Source of the DNA: Amoebophrya sp. A120
Lineage: Eukaryota; Sar; Dinophyceae; Syndiniales; Amoebophryaceae
Length of the DNA stretch: 64,000 nucleotides
Direction: 5' to 3'
Assembly: GCA_905178155.1 (NCBI GenBank)
Contig: CAJINV010000005.1
Span: 5,225,038-5,289,037 of the forward strand
A program made the position numbers and the translations under genes. Position 1 is the first letter of the stretch; each line of letters starts with the position of its first letter. The notes beneath the pieces were generated by a model. It saw nothing but the letters and a program-made list of their open reading frames with translations. It was not told the DNA's origin and searched no databases. Below, piece by piece: positions 30,747 through 41,352 of the stretch.

Positions 30747-31849
30747 CTGCACATCACAGCTGCGCTGCAGCCTGCGTCCTGTCTCCATGTAATTGTAGGG
30801 GCGCTCGCGTTGTTCCGGTTTTGTTTTGAATTTTTGGCCCCGCCGGCATCGGGGGCGCCAAAGGGCGGCGTCGTGCGCTTTGCGTCCCGTGCCCTTTCCC
30901 TGTGGAAGCCTAGTACCAAGAGCCTCGCGAAGGTTCGGCATTGTTGGTTTTCACGGTCGACATGGCGGCGCGCCGGCTCTCTTCGCCCTGCGCGCCTTTT
31001 CGGTTTGACAGCGCCGTGCCCACATTCTGGCGCCCACGGGGCAATGTATTTGTATTTCAGGTCGGATCTCGTTCTCAGTGTCTCGGACGAACAACAACCG
31101 GGCGCCCTTTGGCGCATCGGTTTTTTAGGGTCATTCTTGGCTAAGGCCATTGGCAGTGCTTGCTATAGCCATTCGTCGGGGGGGTTAGTTTTTGCCAAAT
31201 GTACTGCCTTCATGGGTAGAAATGCGCTTATTTTTTGGGGTCAATGGTAGGAGACCCCCAACCGGTCATCTGTGCTTAGCACTGCGGTGAACGGCTAAGC
31301 GTGCTTATTTCCGCAATTCCCTAACGAGTGGTCACCGCGACCCCCCGCAACAATTTTTTACCAGGCCCGCAGCTCAACACCACGCGGGCGCGCCTTCGTG
31401 CTGCACGCGGGGACGAGCAGGCACGCAGAGGAGCCTGCTCTCGCCGGGCGGGCCAAGCGTAGCCATTATTTGCTGTAGAAGGCCAGGGGGCCTGCAAGAT
31501 AGAGGCGCCGAATCGCCCACCCGCAACATCGGGCTACGGGCCGGGGCGGGAGGCTATCGCTGATGTCAGCACACACGTTGTTGTATAATAAATAGACAGG
31601 CACAACTCGTCCTGACGCGTGCGGCGGGTTTGTAGGTGTGGCGATTTCTTGTCTTCTGGAAAGAAGGAGGAGCGGGGCCAAGGCTCCATGCGCCTGTCCC
31701 TGATCCGGCATTTTATTTTTCCCTCCGTGGTTCTTTAATATTCCTATTCGCCTCCCGTCTGGGTTTTCGAATTTAGAGCCTGCCATGCGGATCTACCGAT
31801 GAGGCTATTGGTTTGAACGCATTTTGAACGGATTTTCAACCGAGTTTTG

Positions 31850-31999
31850 AATTTCGTTTTGAAATTGAGGAAAGATTTGAATGACGTTTTGAAATTGCCG
31901 GGAAAGTTGAAATACGTTTTGAAATTGCCGAGAAAGTTGAAATACGTTTTGAAATTGCCGAGAAAGTTGAAATACGTTTTGAAATTGTGCTACATTTTG
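31850..31999. repeat. 30-bp tandem array
   Basis: About five units of CGTTTTGAAATTGCCGAGAA plus AGTTGAAATA. Three central units are nearly identical and the outer ones are diverged. Confidence 0.85.
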
Positions 32000-32623
32000 A
32001 ATCATGTTTTGAAATGCGCCTCGTGTGTTGAGCTTGCTTGCGAATGTGGCCGCCAAGCTTGGCGGTTTTGGCGACATAAGGCTCACGCCATGACCCCACT
32101 CCCTATCTGGTAGCGGCATCGAGAGAGCTCGCGCGTTTGGTTTCAGATAGGCAGGGCCGTGTGGGACCCACGCCTGCCGGCCATGCTTGCGCTTCCAACC
32201 GGGAAGAAGGTCGCCCGCAACGCGAGGCGAATCCGCACTCTTTGCAGCGACTGTGTAGACGCAGCCACGCGCCACTTTGCCGCGGGCCATGCATTTTTCC
32301 CGGTGTTTCAACGTAAGCAGGGCCTCTGGCTGCACTCCCTGGGGCTTCAGGAATTGGGCTTCAAAGGCGTGCGCGCCGAGGCACCTGCAGACATCTCGCT
32401 GTTGCCCTCGCTCTGAGCCCCAAGAGCATTGGACGACCGCCCACAGGTGTTTGCTTCTGTGGTGTTGAATGGGCTGGAAATGTTTTTTGTCAGGGATGTG
32501 GTGTTGTGCATCTGGGTGTGTACACACTACGAAACGTTGACATTTTGAATTCGTTTTGAATTTGTTTTGCAATGAAATCAGCGTCCGTATACTTTGGATT
32601 TAAGGTTTTCGAAAAATTTAGAG

Positions 32624-33683
32624 CCTGCCATGCGGATCTACCGGACCGACGCGAGCAGCAGCTTGCGCCGGCCGCAGGATTACAAACGGCCACCCCTGTT
32701 AACACATTCGCGGGGAAATGCTTCCAATAATCTTCCGAAATCCTTCCAGCACCCGGCAAAGCTCGCGGCGCCCCAGCCCTGAGTGCAGCCGGGCGGCCTT
32801 CTTGTTTTTCTGCCCTGGGTGGACAGGCAGCCCACCGCGGCAGGGTGGCGTAGACAGTAGCCCGAGGCGTGGCGCGCAGCCGCTCGCTGTAGGGCTTGCG
32901 CGGCCCCTTTGCCACCTTAAACCAAGGCCGGAAATCGGGCGAGCTGCGCCCCCTTGCCCCCTGTGTTGTCCACTACAGCGGAACTACGAACTTAACGAAA
33001 GGCCGAGGCAGGCTTCCCAGCAAGCCTGCCGCGCCCGGAGGGGGCCGGCCCGCGGCCTTAGAAGATGCAGCCGCCGGGCCGTAGTGGGTTGCTTGTGGAA
33101 GGACCCGCGGCTCGCGGAGTGCGCCGCCAGCCGACAGCTGTCCCGGAAGAGGGCCAACAGAAAATCCTTCCGAAGGGACCGCCGGAAGGGCTTCCGGAAT
33201 GCCCTCGAAAATCCTTCCCGAGGCTCCCGGAAATCCTTCCGGAACCCTTCCGAAATGCTTCCGAAATCCTTCCGAAATCCTTCCGCCGACGGTATGGTCG
33301 ACCCTCCTGGGCGGAAGGGAAGTCGAAAGTTTTTTTTTTCTGAAAAAAGCAATTTGTAATGCGCCAAATGCTTCCGAAATCCTTCCCAAATCCTTCCGAA
33401 ATCCTTCCCCTTATCCTGTTTCGCGGTCACAACTTTTTTGCTTCTCTTTTGCTTTTTTTTTTCGCCAAAAAAGCTGCTTCGCCTAAAAAACAGGATTTTT
33501 CAGCCAAGGCGCCACTTTTTCGCCCGGCAGCGCGCGGCCTACCTCGCACACCTGCACCCGACCGCCCGTCCGGCACCTGGCTACTGGCCTGGCCCGGAGT
33601 TCATTCTGGTTGCGCCCTTCCCCTCTGGTGTCCCAGCCTGCCATGCGGATCTACCGGACCGACGCGAGCAGCAGCTTGCGCCA
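32624..33683. repeat. 46-bp direct repeats about 1 kb apart
   Basis: GCCTGCCATGCGGATCTACC continuing to GCAGCAGCTTGCGCC occurs near 32625-32670 and 33637-33682. A shorter copy lies at 31781-31802. TTGTATAATA followed by AGACAGGCA also occurs near both 31581 and 33686, pointing to a segmental duplication. Confidence 0.75.
33170..33410. repeat. 11-bp TTCCGAAATCC tandem array
   Basis: A degenerate array of TTCCGAAATCC units runs through most of this stretch, interrupted around 33290-33365 by unrelated sequence. Confidence 0.75.
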
Positions 33684-33704
33684 CGGTTGTATAATAGACA
33701 GGCA

Positions 33705-33957
33705 TATCAACTGTAAAAATCCCTGGAGGTCTGGAAGAATTCATGTCTGTCATGCTTGTCTGGCATGACTCTTAAATCTGTCATGCACGCTACCCAAGAG
33801 CTCCGTTTTTCTGTGATGCAGAGCCGCAGTTTGTCATGCTGAATTATAGGCAACACCTAGGAGCTCAGTAGAAACTTGTCATGCTGAGCCAGTATTCGTA
33901 GCCTCATCATGAGACGCCACCCAGCATCACAAGTGCCCAGACCCAGACACTTTTGAT
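33705..33957 (+). mobile_element. Introner family B, decayed right end
   Basis: TATCAACTGTAAAAATCCC...GACACTTTTGATG. The 15-bp direct repeat GAGCAGCAGCTTGCG lies at 33666-33680 and 33958-33972. No host exon is evident. Confidence 0.65.
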
Positions 33958-34048
33958 GAGCAGCAGCTTGCGTCCGCAGAAGCGGCCTCTCCACGACTCG
34001 GGTAGTTTGTCAACATGCAAAATGGACGATAAAAATGCATTCAGATAA

Positions 34049-34726
34049 AAAAAATTCACCAGCTTTAATATTTATGCTAGCGAGTCGTGCTTTGTCGCGG
34101 GCATAGTTCTGGCGTTGTTTCTTCTTTTGGGCCCGATTTATTTTATTGGCGCGGACCCGTGGAATCCAAGTTTGTGGGGAGTCTATACACTTATTGGGTT
34201 GCTTATCCTCTTGGTAAAGTTTGCGGGATATCAAATGTAAAAGTGTCTGGGTCCTCTGGAAGAATGCAACGTGTGACGCTGCGTTTGGACTCCAAAAAAA
34301 TTTGTATTACCAAAGGAAATGCTACGCTGAGAAGGCATTTGTCATGCGGAACACGCAAAAAGAATCTGTATTGCTACCGTATGCATCTTCACAGACGTCA
34401 TGGCTCATGCAAAACGTGCGTGACAAGTGTCAGAATCTTCCAGACCCAGACACTTTTACAGTTGATACGGGAGCTTCGTTGCTCCTCTTTTTTTTCGGGA
34501 CGTTTGTATTCGCTTTCTTTGGTACCGTGTACCTCATATCCTCTGCAAAAGTATCGTAGTCGTACTATAATTGCTAATATGCATAACAAATCTTCTTCCT
34601 AAAGGTAAAACAAAAACAGCATTACAAATTCCATTTCTGCTCTTCTTGCCAAAATTTCTTGTAACGCAATTATTATACTAGTAGGTACGATACTTTTGCA
34701 AAAATGCATACCTCAGTGTCGCCTGA
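34049..34726 (+). CDS. Small multi-pass membrane protein, 5' end unresolved
   Basis: Exons: from about 34049 to 34228, 34473-34536, and 34716-34726 (TGA). The first exon encodes VAGIVLALFLLLGPIYFIGA and LWGVYTLIGLLILLVKF, the second LLLFFFGTFVFAFFGTVYL, giving three or four membrane helices. The frame opens after a stop at 34046 without an ATG, so an upstream exon is missing. The same frame reopens beyond three TGA codons (YEVNTDGSREKGKLYVVIEQ), so the true 3' end may be further on. Function unknown. Confidence 0.45.
34229..34467 (+). mobile_element. Introner family B (239 nt)
   Basis: TATCAAATGTAAAAGTGTC...ACAGTTGATA, flanked by perfect CGGGA repeats. Confidence 0.86.
34537..34710 (+). mobile_element. 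Introner family A (174 nt)
   Basis: TATCCTCTGC...GCAAAAATGCATA. The flanking repeat CCTCA is perfect. Confidence 0.84.
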
Positions 34727-34807
34727 AACAGTCAACGTGTGGAGCACGGTCATCCCTGATGGATTTGATACGAGGTCAACACGGACGGTTCACGAGAAAA
34801 AGGAAAA

Positions 34808-35086
34808 TATCCTGAGTAAAAACGTACCCACACCAGAGTTGTAATGCAGATTTGCAAAGACAGGAAGACTTGTAATGCGCATCCGCATGAGAGCCATTTC
34901 CAGTCGTGTTTTGGAATTTGTGATGCTGTGAACAGGATGAGCAGATGAATCTGTGATGCGGCTGCACTTGCTAACCTGCACTACACTGCAGAGCGCAACT
35001 TGTCATGCGTGACGCACAAAACTCCGAGGCTTGTGTTGCAAAATCCCCATCCTGACTCTGGTGTGGGTACGTTTTTACTTAGGATA
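34808..35086 (+). mobile_element. Introner family C (279 nt), opposite orientation
   Basis: TATCCTGAGTAAAAACGTAC...ACTTAGGATA, flanked by perfect GAAAA repeats. The interior is the reverse complement of 23189-23467. Confidence 0.85.
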
Positions 35087-35156
35087 GAAAACTATACGTC
35101 GTAATCGAACAAGAGCTCAAGAACCGCCAGTCAGATGCAGCGTCGAAAGAGCGCAA

Positions 35157-35519
35157 TATTAAGAGGAAAAGTCCCTCTCTCCCCATGTCAAACTGGAAAT
35201 TTGTGATGCTGATTTGTGGCCGCAGACCACCTTTGTCTTGCCTATATGGTTAACTTTGTGAGGAGCCACGCGGCGCACCACTCCGCAGCCAGTCTGTCCT
35301 GCGCTTATTTCGCCTACTGCGTAGTACCTGTTTGCTGTGCCCAGTTGCTCGCCTTGTTCTGCATTATACCCAAACATGATGGCCAGAAAATTTAATACTG
35401 CAAGAGAAACAAATCGATGTTTTGTGTAGGTGTACTTACGAAAATTTCCAGCGTCACAAACTTCAGTTTGATCAGTGATCACATTCGTAACAACAGGAGG
35501 GGGGGTTTTCCTTTTCATC
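35157..35519 (+). mobile_element. Introner family D-like, decayed right end
   Basis: The left end TATTAAGAGGAAAAGTCCC and a right part GGAGGGGGGGTTTTCCTTTT are family D. Flanks do not match. It separates ELKNRQSDAASKERN from a short EEAT tail. Confidence 0.6.
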
Positions 35520-35826
35520 GAGGAAGCGACGTGAGCAAAAGTTTTGAACTTGCTCGACCACCAATGCTGTGAAATTGTGATTTTTCTTTTTGTTTTTCAT
35601 TCATTTTACTTCTCCATTTTTCGTGATCGTGTCTTACATTCTTTCATTTCAACCTGTTCTTGCACTTGCAACAACTCACCATTTTTGTCACTAAATTTTG
35701 TAATATTAGTACCGTCACCTTGTAGTCGATGGATCGGCGATTGGTCCACTTATGAATCGGCGATCGATCCACTTATACAAGGAAGTTTTTTCCGACGCGT
35801 ATATAGGTTCTTAAGGTTGTCTTAAA

Positions 35827-36492
35827 ATGAAAATCGCTACCCTGTTGTATATTGTCAGACATCAGGACCAACAGCTGCTCTTCACGTTGAAAACTTTTCG
35901 TGATGATTTTCTTATTCTTTCTGACTTTATTTGCACTCATAAACGAATTCGCGGAATTCACTGCTTCCGTTTATTCCCCACAATAAACTTTGTGGAATTT
36001 CATACATTTTTGACTTTGACACATAGCGCCTGCTGCATTCTTTTCTTTTCATATATTACATCAAAAGTACAACAAACACGACATGTTGGCACTAATGAAT
36101 TTATACAAAAATTTATCCTGAGTAAAAACGCCCCCACACCATAGTCAAGATGGGGAATCGGCTAGACAAATCCACAAGTTTTGGCTGTTTTGCATGACAA
36201 ATTTGGATTCGTAGTGTAGTGCTGTTTGAGCTAGCTCAGCAGCATCACAGATCTAGCAGACCATGCTGATTGGAGCATGACAAATTGCAAAACACGACTA
36301 GAAAATGCTTCTCATGGGGCTCCGCATGAGAAACATTTTCAGCATGCAGATTTGCATTACAACTATGGGGTGGGTACGTTTTTAAATAGGATAAAATTAT
36401 GCCAAAAGCAAAACTTATGGTACAAGATCAAAAGTTATTTTTTTGGTTCTGCAAGTCAGTATGAAAATGAATCTACTCAGACGATGAAGTGA
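35827..36492 (+). CDS. Small AT-rich hypothetical gene, two exons
   Basis: ATG 35827 to TGA 36492 with one family C introner. Exons 35827-36113 and 36399-36492 sum to 381 nt, encoding 126 aa. The sequence is rich in Phe, Ile and Thr with a hydrophobic middle (TLTHSACCILFFSYI). No family recognised. Exact frame restoration across the introner supports it as a gene; the low-GC context makes chance openness possible. Confidence 0.5.
36114..36393 (+). mobile_element. Introner family C (280 nt)
   Basis: TATCCTGAGTAAAAACGCCC...AAATAGGATA, with the flanking repeat AAATT perfect. Frame-neutral (285 nt). Confidence 0.85.
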
Positions 36493-37840
36493 TCTACCAC
36501 GACCACATCAGGCACACACGAGGACCGACAGGTCGTGATCTACTACGTACTCTGTGCCCTCGAGGATAGGCGGAGATGACATCACTACAGATGCCGATGT
36601 GCTAGAAGCATATGCAATACGTATATAAGTAGTGGCTATAGTGCCTGTACTAGTTGTGGTCAGTCACGACCCATGTCGGATGTAAAAAAAAACAATTTCC
36701 AGGAAGTAGGTCGGCGTCTGTTGCGACGTGTTGCTTAAAGTACTATCATGCGCCAGCGACGGTGAAATAAATGGCGAAATCAGGAAGAGCAGGAACAACA
36801 CCAAGTCGCACAGGTTTTGATACGCTTCATCGTAGATTAAAAATACTGCCTAAAAATTGTGTAGACCACGTACTTAATGTTCTGGAATAGAGACCACGTC
36901 GTAAGAAATAAATGCCAGTCGTGGATGATTTTCTTGTGTGGCCATAAATGAACTGTATAGCTAGGGACTCACGTAGTCGCTTCCTTCTTCATTTTCAAAA
37001 AACCCTTCACAGGATGTGCTTACACATTTATGTTCAGTTCGCTATGCTACAGTGCTTATTTTCAAACTTCCCTTTGGGATTTTAGTTTTCAACATAAATG
37101 AACTGTATTGATAGATTTATTACGCGGCTGGCGCTGATTCCCATTCGCCGCAGCCTGAAAAAATTCTACGGTACCTGTTCCTCGTCCCGTTGTCCTGTAG
37201 TTGTTTCTTTTCCGATAGTGCAGCCGATTCATCAGTAGTAACAATTCGCTGTCTTAGGTAAGTAATTTCATCGCGGGATGAAAAAGAAAAAAGGTTCAGC
37301 TTCAGAAGCAACTACAATTATGCGATCATGATGCAACACATTTTTGACCAAGAAGATCCGTTTTCTTTTGTTGTAGTTGTGCCACCAAACGACGTTCCTG
37401 GTGAGAGCAGACCGAAGTGTCTAGATCCACTTACTAGCTTTACCTGGTAGAAGACGAGGTAAAGCACTCCTGCATCTTCCGGTCGTGCAGCTGGTCCTCG
37501 GGTGGATGTTGACCAGGTGTTGACCATTCGATCTGCCTGGAGAAGGAGCTGATAATGTAGTTGACCCGGTATTACTAACGATTCGACTTTGAAGAAGATG
37601 TTGATGTTGTGTGACTCACTTTATTTGAACAGGAGCGACTCTTTTACCATCATAATAAATTCGATGGCTAATTTTTATAAAAGACGATTGTCGGCCGCGA
37701 CTACAACACAACTATTCCTCCCCCGTAGAAGTCGGTCCTGCAAAGTTTAAGTGTAAGTATATAGCTCAAACCCACTAGTAGTATATTCGTGTAGTCTATC
37801 CCGAAGAAGAAGAAGAAAAACAAAAAAGGCAATATAGAAA
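36493..37840. other. AT-rich spacer
   Basis: No gene, RNA or introner is recognised. It presumably holds the promoter of the gene starting at 37841. Confidence 0.45.
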
Positions 37841-40800
37841 ATGGCGACTTCCTCTTTATTCCGACAGAACCAGGACCAGAACGGCTACGGCATGAATCCG
37901 TCTGGCTTCCAAGCCGCGCCGTACCAACTGCACCAAGCAGTGGCCGTGCCACCCCCTCCCGCGCCACGGGATGTTGAACAACATCTTGTTCCAGGCGGAA
38001 GATCACCATCTACTGCCAGGGCGCATGATATTAAGCAAAACAAACATTCGAGAAGTAGAACAAGTAGTACCAGTCCAACTAGAACGAGTAGAGCAGGCCA
38101 CCACGACAGAAGTACAGGAACAACATCAAGTTCTACTGCCCAACAAGGTCAAAGACTCCTGAAGAACCTCCCGAGAGAGGCGGTGAATTGGGTATTTGCA
38201 GAGCCGGACACCTTGCCAGAAAACGTCTCCCTCTTTGCGATTACAAAACAGGAGCTGATCGCAGGAGGTTATGCACTGCAAAAGTCATCTAGCACTCGTA
38301 CTAATTCTTGCAGCACTGCTCCTGGTGCATGTATTTTGCAACTCCCTTCCTTATGATTAACATCCTCGTTGACCGCATATGCAAATTCCATTTCTACAGT
38401 ATTCATCTGGGCAATAAATGTGTGATGCGCGGCTTCCTACTTTAAGGTACGAAGATACTTTTGCAATGCATAGGGATCCACCACAAGCGACTACGACTAT
38501 CAACAACACCAAAGACTCCCCACAGTTTCTCTACCACGAGCATTACGGAAACCTGGCCGCGCACGATCCTGCTTTATTTTCAAATCAGCCACAGGCCGTG
38601 AGATTCGAGGCGAGGATACGGGCAGTAGTTCCTGTGGTTGATCATGATCAACACGACGGCGGTGCTGGGCGAGCGGCACCACCGGGGGCCCCCGGCGCGG
38701 CACAGGCGAGGAACTACACTTCCGAACAAGAAGTCGAAAAATTGCTGTCGATTGCGGTGCCACTCCCAGTACTACCAGAACCACCACATATTTACGGCCC
38801 GTCAACATCACAGGGGAACCTTTTTGACCAAGAATTCGACCGCTTTCTCTTCAACAGCGTGAACAGTATCGTACGAAAAAAGTGTTTCACTGTAGAGGAC
38901 TTTGCAAGTTTTGCATCACACGTTTGTTTTACATGACAGAGGGGTTCCTAAGGGCAAACACAGCTAGAATAAATCCACTGTCTTGCATGTGTAGCATGAC
39001 ACAAACTTCTGCGATTCATTTTCTGCGTCACAAGTTTACAGCGAAACAGTTTTTTGTTGCGATAAACAGTTGCGGCTTGTTAATCTCGGAGCAAATGGTC
39101 ATCGGCTTCCAACTGCCGACGCTCTTCAATACGTCGAATGTGAATCATCTCCCAGCAGGAGCTCAACAACAACTTCAGCAAGATCCTCAAATCGTGGAAC
39201 TGGACGGCCGCGTTGTGGCAGACTACCGACCCGCAGCGTTAGCTCTGGCTGAAAACAATCAAAAAGCAAGACCAGGATCAACACCTCCTTCCGGCAAGAA
39301 AGCCCCCGCGTCCTGTTTCACTTCCATCCGGCGCGCTTTGTGGCACCCCTGCTCTTATCAAATGCAAAAGTGTCTGGGTCTGGAAGATTTTGAGACTTGT
39401 CATGCTTGTCTGGCATGACCAAAGAGTTTGTGATGCGTGTCCAAGAAGAGACCCTTTTGCCTGTCATGCAAAAACGCAGTTTGGCATGCGAAAAACGCAA
39501 CACAAAGGAGCGCAGATATTGCTCATGCTTGCCTGTGCATTACAGAGCATAATTCACTATTCCCAACGCAGCATTACAAGTTTCCAGACATCCAGGGACT
39601 TTTGCAGTTGATAGCTCCGACACCCATGTGGTGGTGTTGTACCGGAAAACCGAGGAGGTCGCAGTTGTAGAGGACTCAACGGCCGCGGCACGAGGACCTC
39701 CAGAACTGGAGGCAAAAACGCTGTTCCATCTGATTGACCTCAGTGTGATGGACGAAGCTCCCGGAGTACAACTTCTAGAGCAGCAGTTTGTCGCTGATGG
39801 CAACTTACTAGTCGGAGGACGACCTGTAATACCGGCCGCGCAATTCACGCCGTCCAACGCAGTAGAAGTTGACGATTTTGATGGGGAAGGTGAGAGCGAT
39901 GCGGTGGATTTGTGTGTGGACTTCGCGTTTTGCACCGGAGCCAGTTCAACAGCTGCACAGGAACTACCAGGAAAAATCGGCGCAACTGGGGCTCTACAAC
40001 ACCTTCAAAGTCATCCTCGTTGCAGCTCTTCCGCAACAGGAGCTCAAGAGCATACAGTATTACCCACGTTCAGCAAACCGCTGTGGACATGCGTCTCCGT
40101 GTTGTTTCTGCACGAGTCGGGGAAAATTTTTGTGCGGCAGGATTTAGGGACTATCGTGCCGAAACAGATCTTGCTGCCCATAGCTGCGCATGACAAACAA
40201 CAAATGGACGACCAAAAGCTACTGCGCCTCCGGGAAGAGGGGTTGCTGAAGGTGAAAACGGTCACGAAGGAGGTGGTGGAGCGGAGTCGCTTGGTGGTGC
40301 AACAAGATAATTTGTATAGCGAAGACAACACGACAGCTGCTTTTTCTCATGCGCAAACCGCACAAGAACAACCAGTCCTCGAAGAGGTCTCTGCCGTCAC
40401 GTTTGAGGAGCACGCTACCGTCGTGACTGCCTCCTCATTATCCTGTGCGAAAGTATCGTACTCGTATTGCAATCATGCATTACAAATCCTTTTCTTAAGG
40501 TCAATCCGCATTACATTTCTCATGCTGAGGAAATTTGTAATGCATTTATACGAATGCTATACTTTTGCACAGGATACTCCTCGTGGGTGATCCGAGAAGG
40601 CGACGCCCAAGTAGAAGTAGATGGGACCACGAGTAGAAAAAATAACCACACAACTACAAGAAGTGAGCTGCAAAAGAAATACTCGCAGTTGGTGTTAATC
40701 TGCAGCAACCCCCTGCCGGTCATCGCGCTCATACACCAGCAGCAACAGCAGAGGGGACAACGAACAAAAGGCGACTTTAGTTCGACGAGAAACAAAATCG

Positions 40801-41173
40801 GGCTGTCTATCTGCACGGTGACCGAGACCGAGTGTGGGAGTGCCATTGACGATATGAAAGTGCACAACTCCCCCTCCCCCTCATTTGTGTAGCACGAACG
40901 GCAATACAAGAGTCAGCAAGAGTGCCGGTTTTGCATGACAAATTTCCACAAGAGTGTAGTGCTGTTCAGGCTTCCAGAGTTTGTCATGCAAACAGTGCCA
41001 AGAAACACAGTTTGGATTTGGTGTTTTGCATGACAAATGAGGGGGAGGGGGAGTTGTGCACTGTCATAGACGAGTTCGAACTGTGCGAAGAGGAGGAGAA
41101 GGAGCCGCAAAATTACGCCCGCGGAGACGAGAACATCGTTGACATTGTGGAAATCAAAAAAATGTATAAATAA
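37841..41173 (+). CDS. Unknown 764-aa protein, six exons
   Basis: ATG 37841 to TAA 41173. Exons 37841-38269, 38478-38866, 39070-39355, 39619-40438, 40582-40852 and 41074-41173 sum to 2295 nt, exactly 765 codons. The N-terminus is Gln/Pro-rich (QAVAVPPPPAPRD), the middle has acidic and Gln-rich stretches, LWTCVSVLFLHESGKIFVRQ could be a beta-rich folded core, and the C-terminus is acidic (FELCEEEEKEPQ). No catalytic motif recognised. The first two exons have degenerate relatives at 6.1-8.3 kb. All five introners restore frame, three with perfect and two with near-perfect repeats. Confidence 0.75.
38270..38472 (+). mobile_element. Introner family A, diverged (203 nt)
   Basis: TATGCACTGC...GCAATGCATA. 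The flanks GAGGT and GGGAT share three of five bases. Removal of 208 nt gives the frame seen downstream. Confidence 0.75.
38867..39064 (+). mobile_element. Introner family G-like (198 nt)
   Basis: TATCGTACGAAAAAAGTGTT...CAGTTTTTTGTTGCGATA, flanked by perfect AACAG repeats. Confidence 0.85.
39356..39613 (+). mobile_element. Introner family B-like (258 nt)
   Basis: TATCAAATGCAAAAGTGTC...GCAGTTGATA, with flanks GCTCT and GCTCC. Same subfamily as 18241-18501. Confidence 0.83.
40439..40576 (+). mobile_element. Introner family A (138 nt)
   Basis: TATCCTGTGC...GCACAGGATA, with flanks CTCAT and CTCCT. Excision joins VVTASS to SWVIREG. Confidence 0.84.
40853..41068 (+). mobile_element. Introner family J (216 nt)
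   Basis: TATGAAAGTGCACAACTCCC...GAGTTGTGCACTGTCATA, with the flanking repeat GACGA perfect. The TIR extends to CTCCCCCTCCCCCTCATTTG. The only copy in the window. Confidence 0.86.
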
Positions 41174-41352
41174 AGCATAGCGAGGACTTCTTGTTGCACA
41201 CTCTAGACGCACACAACTGTGATGCGCTTGTTCTCGTCGCATGTTGACTTCCACACGATATTTTGATTATCAATTTTCACGGTGTTGCTGTAGGAGAAAT
41301 AAAATTGCTCACAACAGGTAGTAGAAGAACTACACCAGCTTCATCATTGTAG

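Larger units (their letters stand above)
30747..33704. other. GC-rich non-coding block with repeats
   Basis: Overlapping frames on both strands show no conserved protein, and no introners lie inside. It contains a 30-bp tandem array, an 11-bp tandem array and dispersed copies of a GCCTGCCATGCGGATCTACC unit, listed separately. It may be a dead mobile element or intergenic DNA. Confidence 0.45.

Noticed and set aside
32490-33716. GC-rich ORFs on both strands
   Set aside because: They cross 11-bp tandem repeats and dispersed repeat units and show no protein family.
41241-41317. Candidate first exon (ATG 41241) for the coiled-coil gene
   Set aside because: Joining it to 41353 by the nearest GT and AG gives a stop; no frame-consistent junction found.
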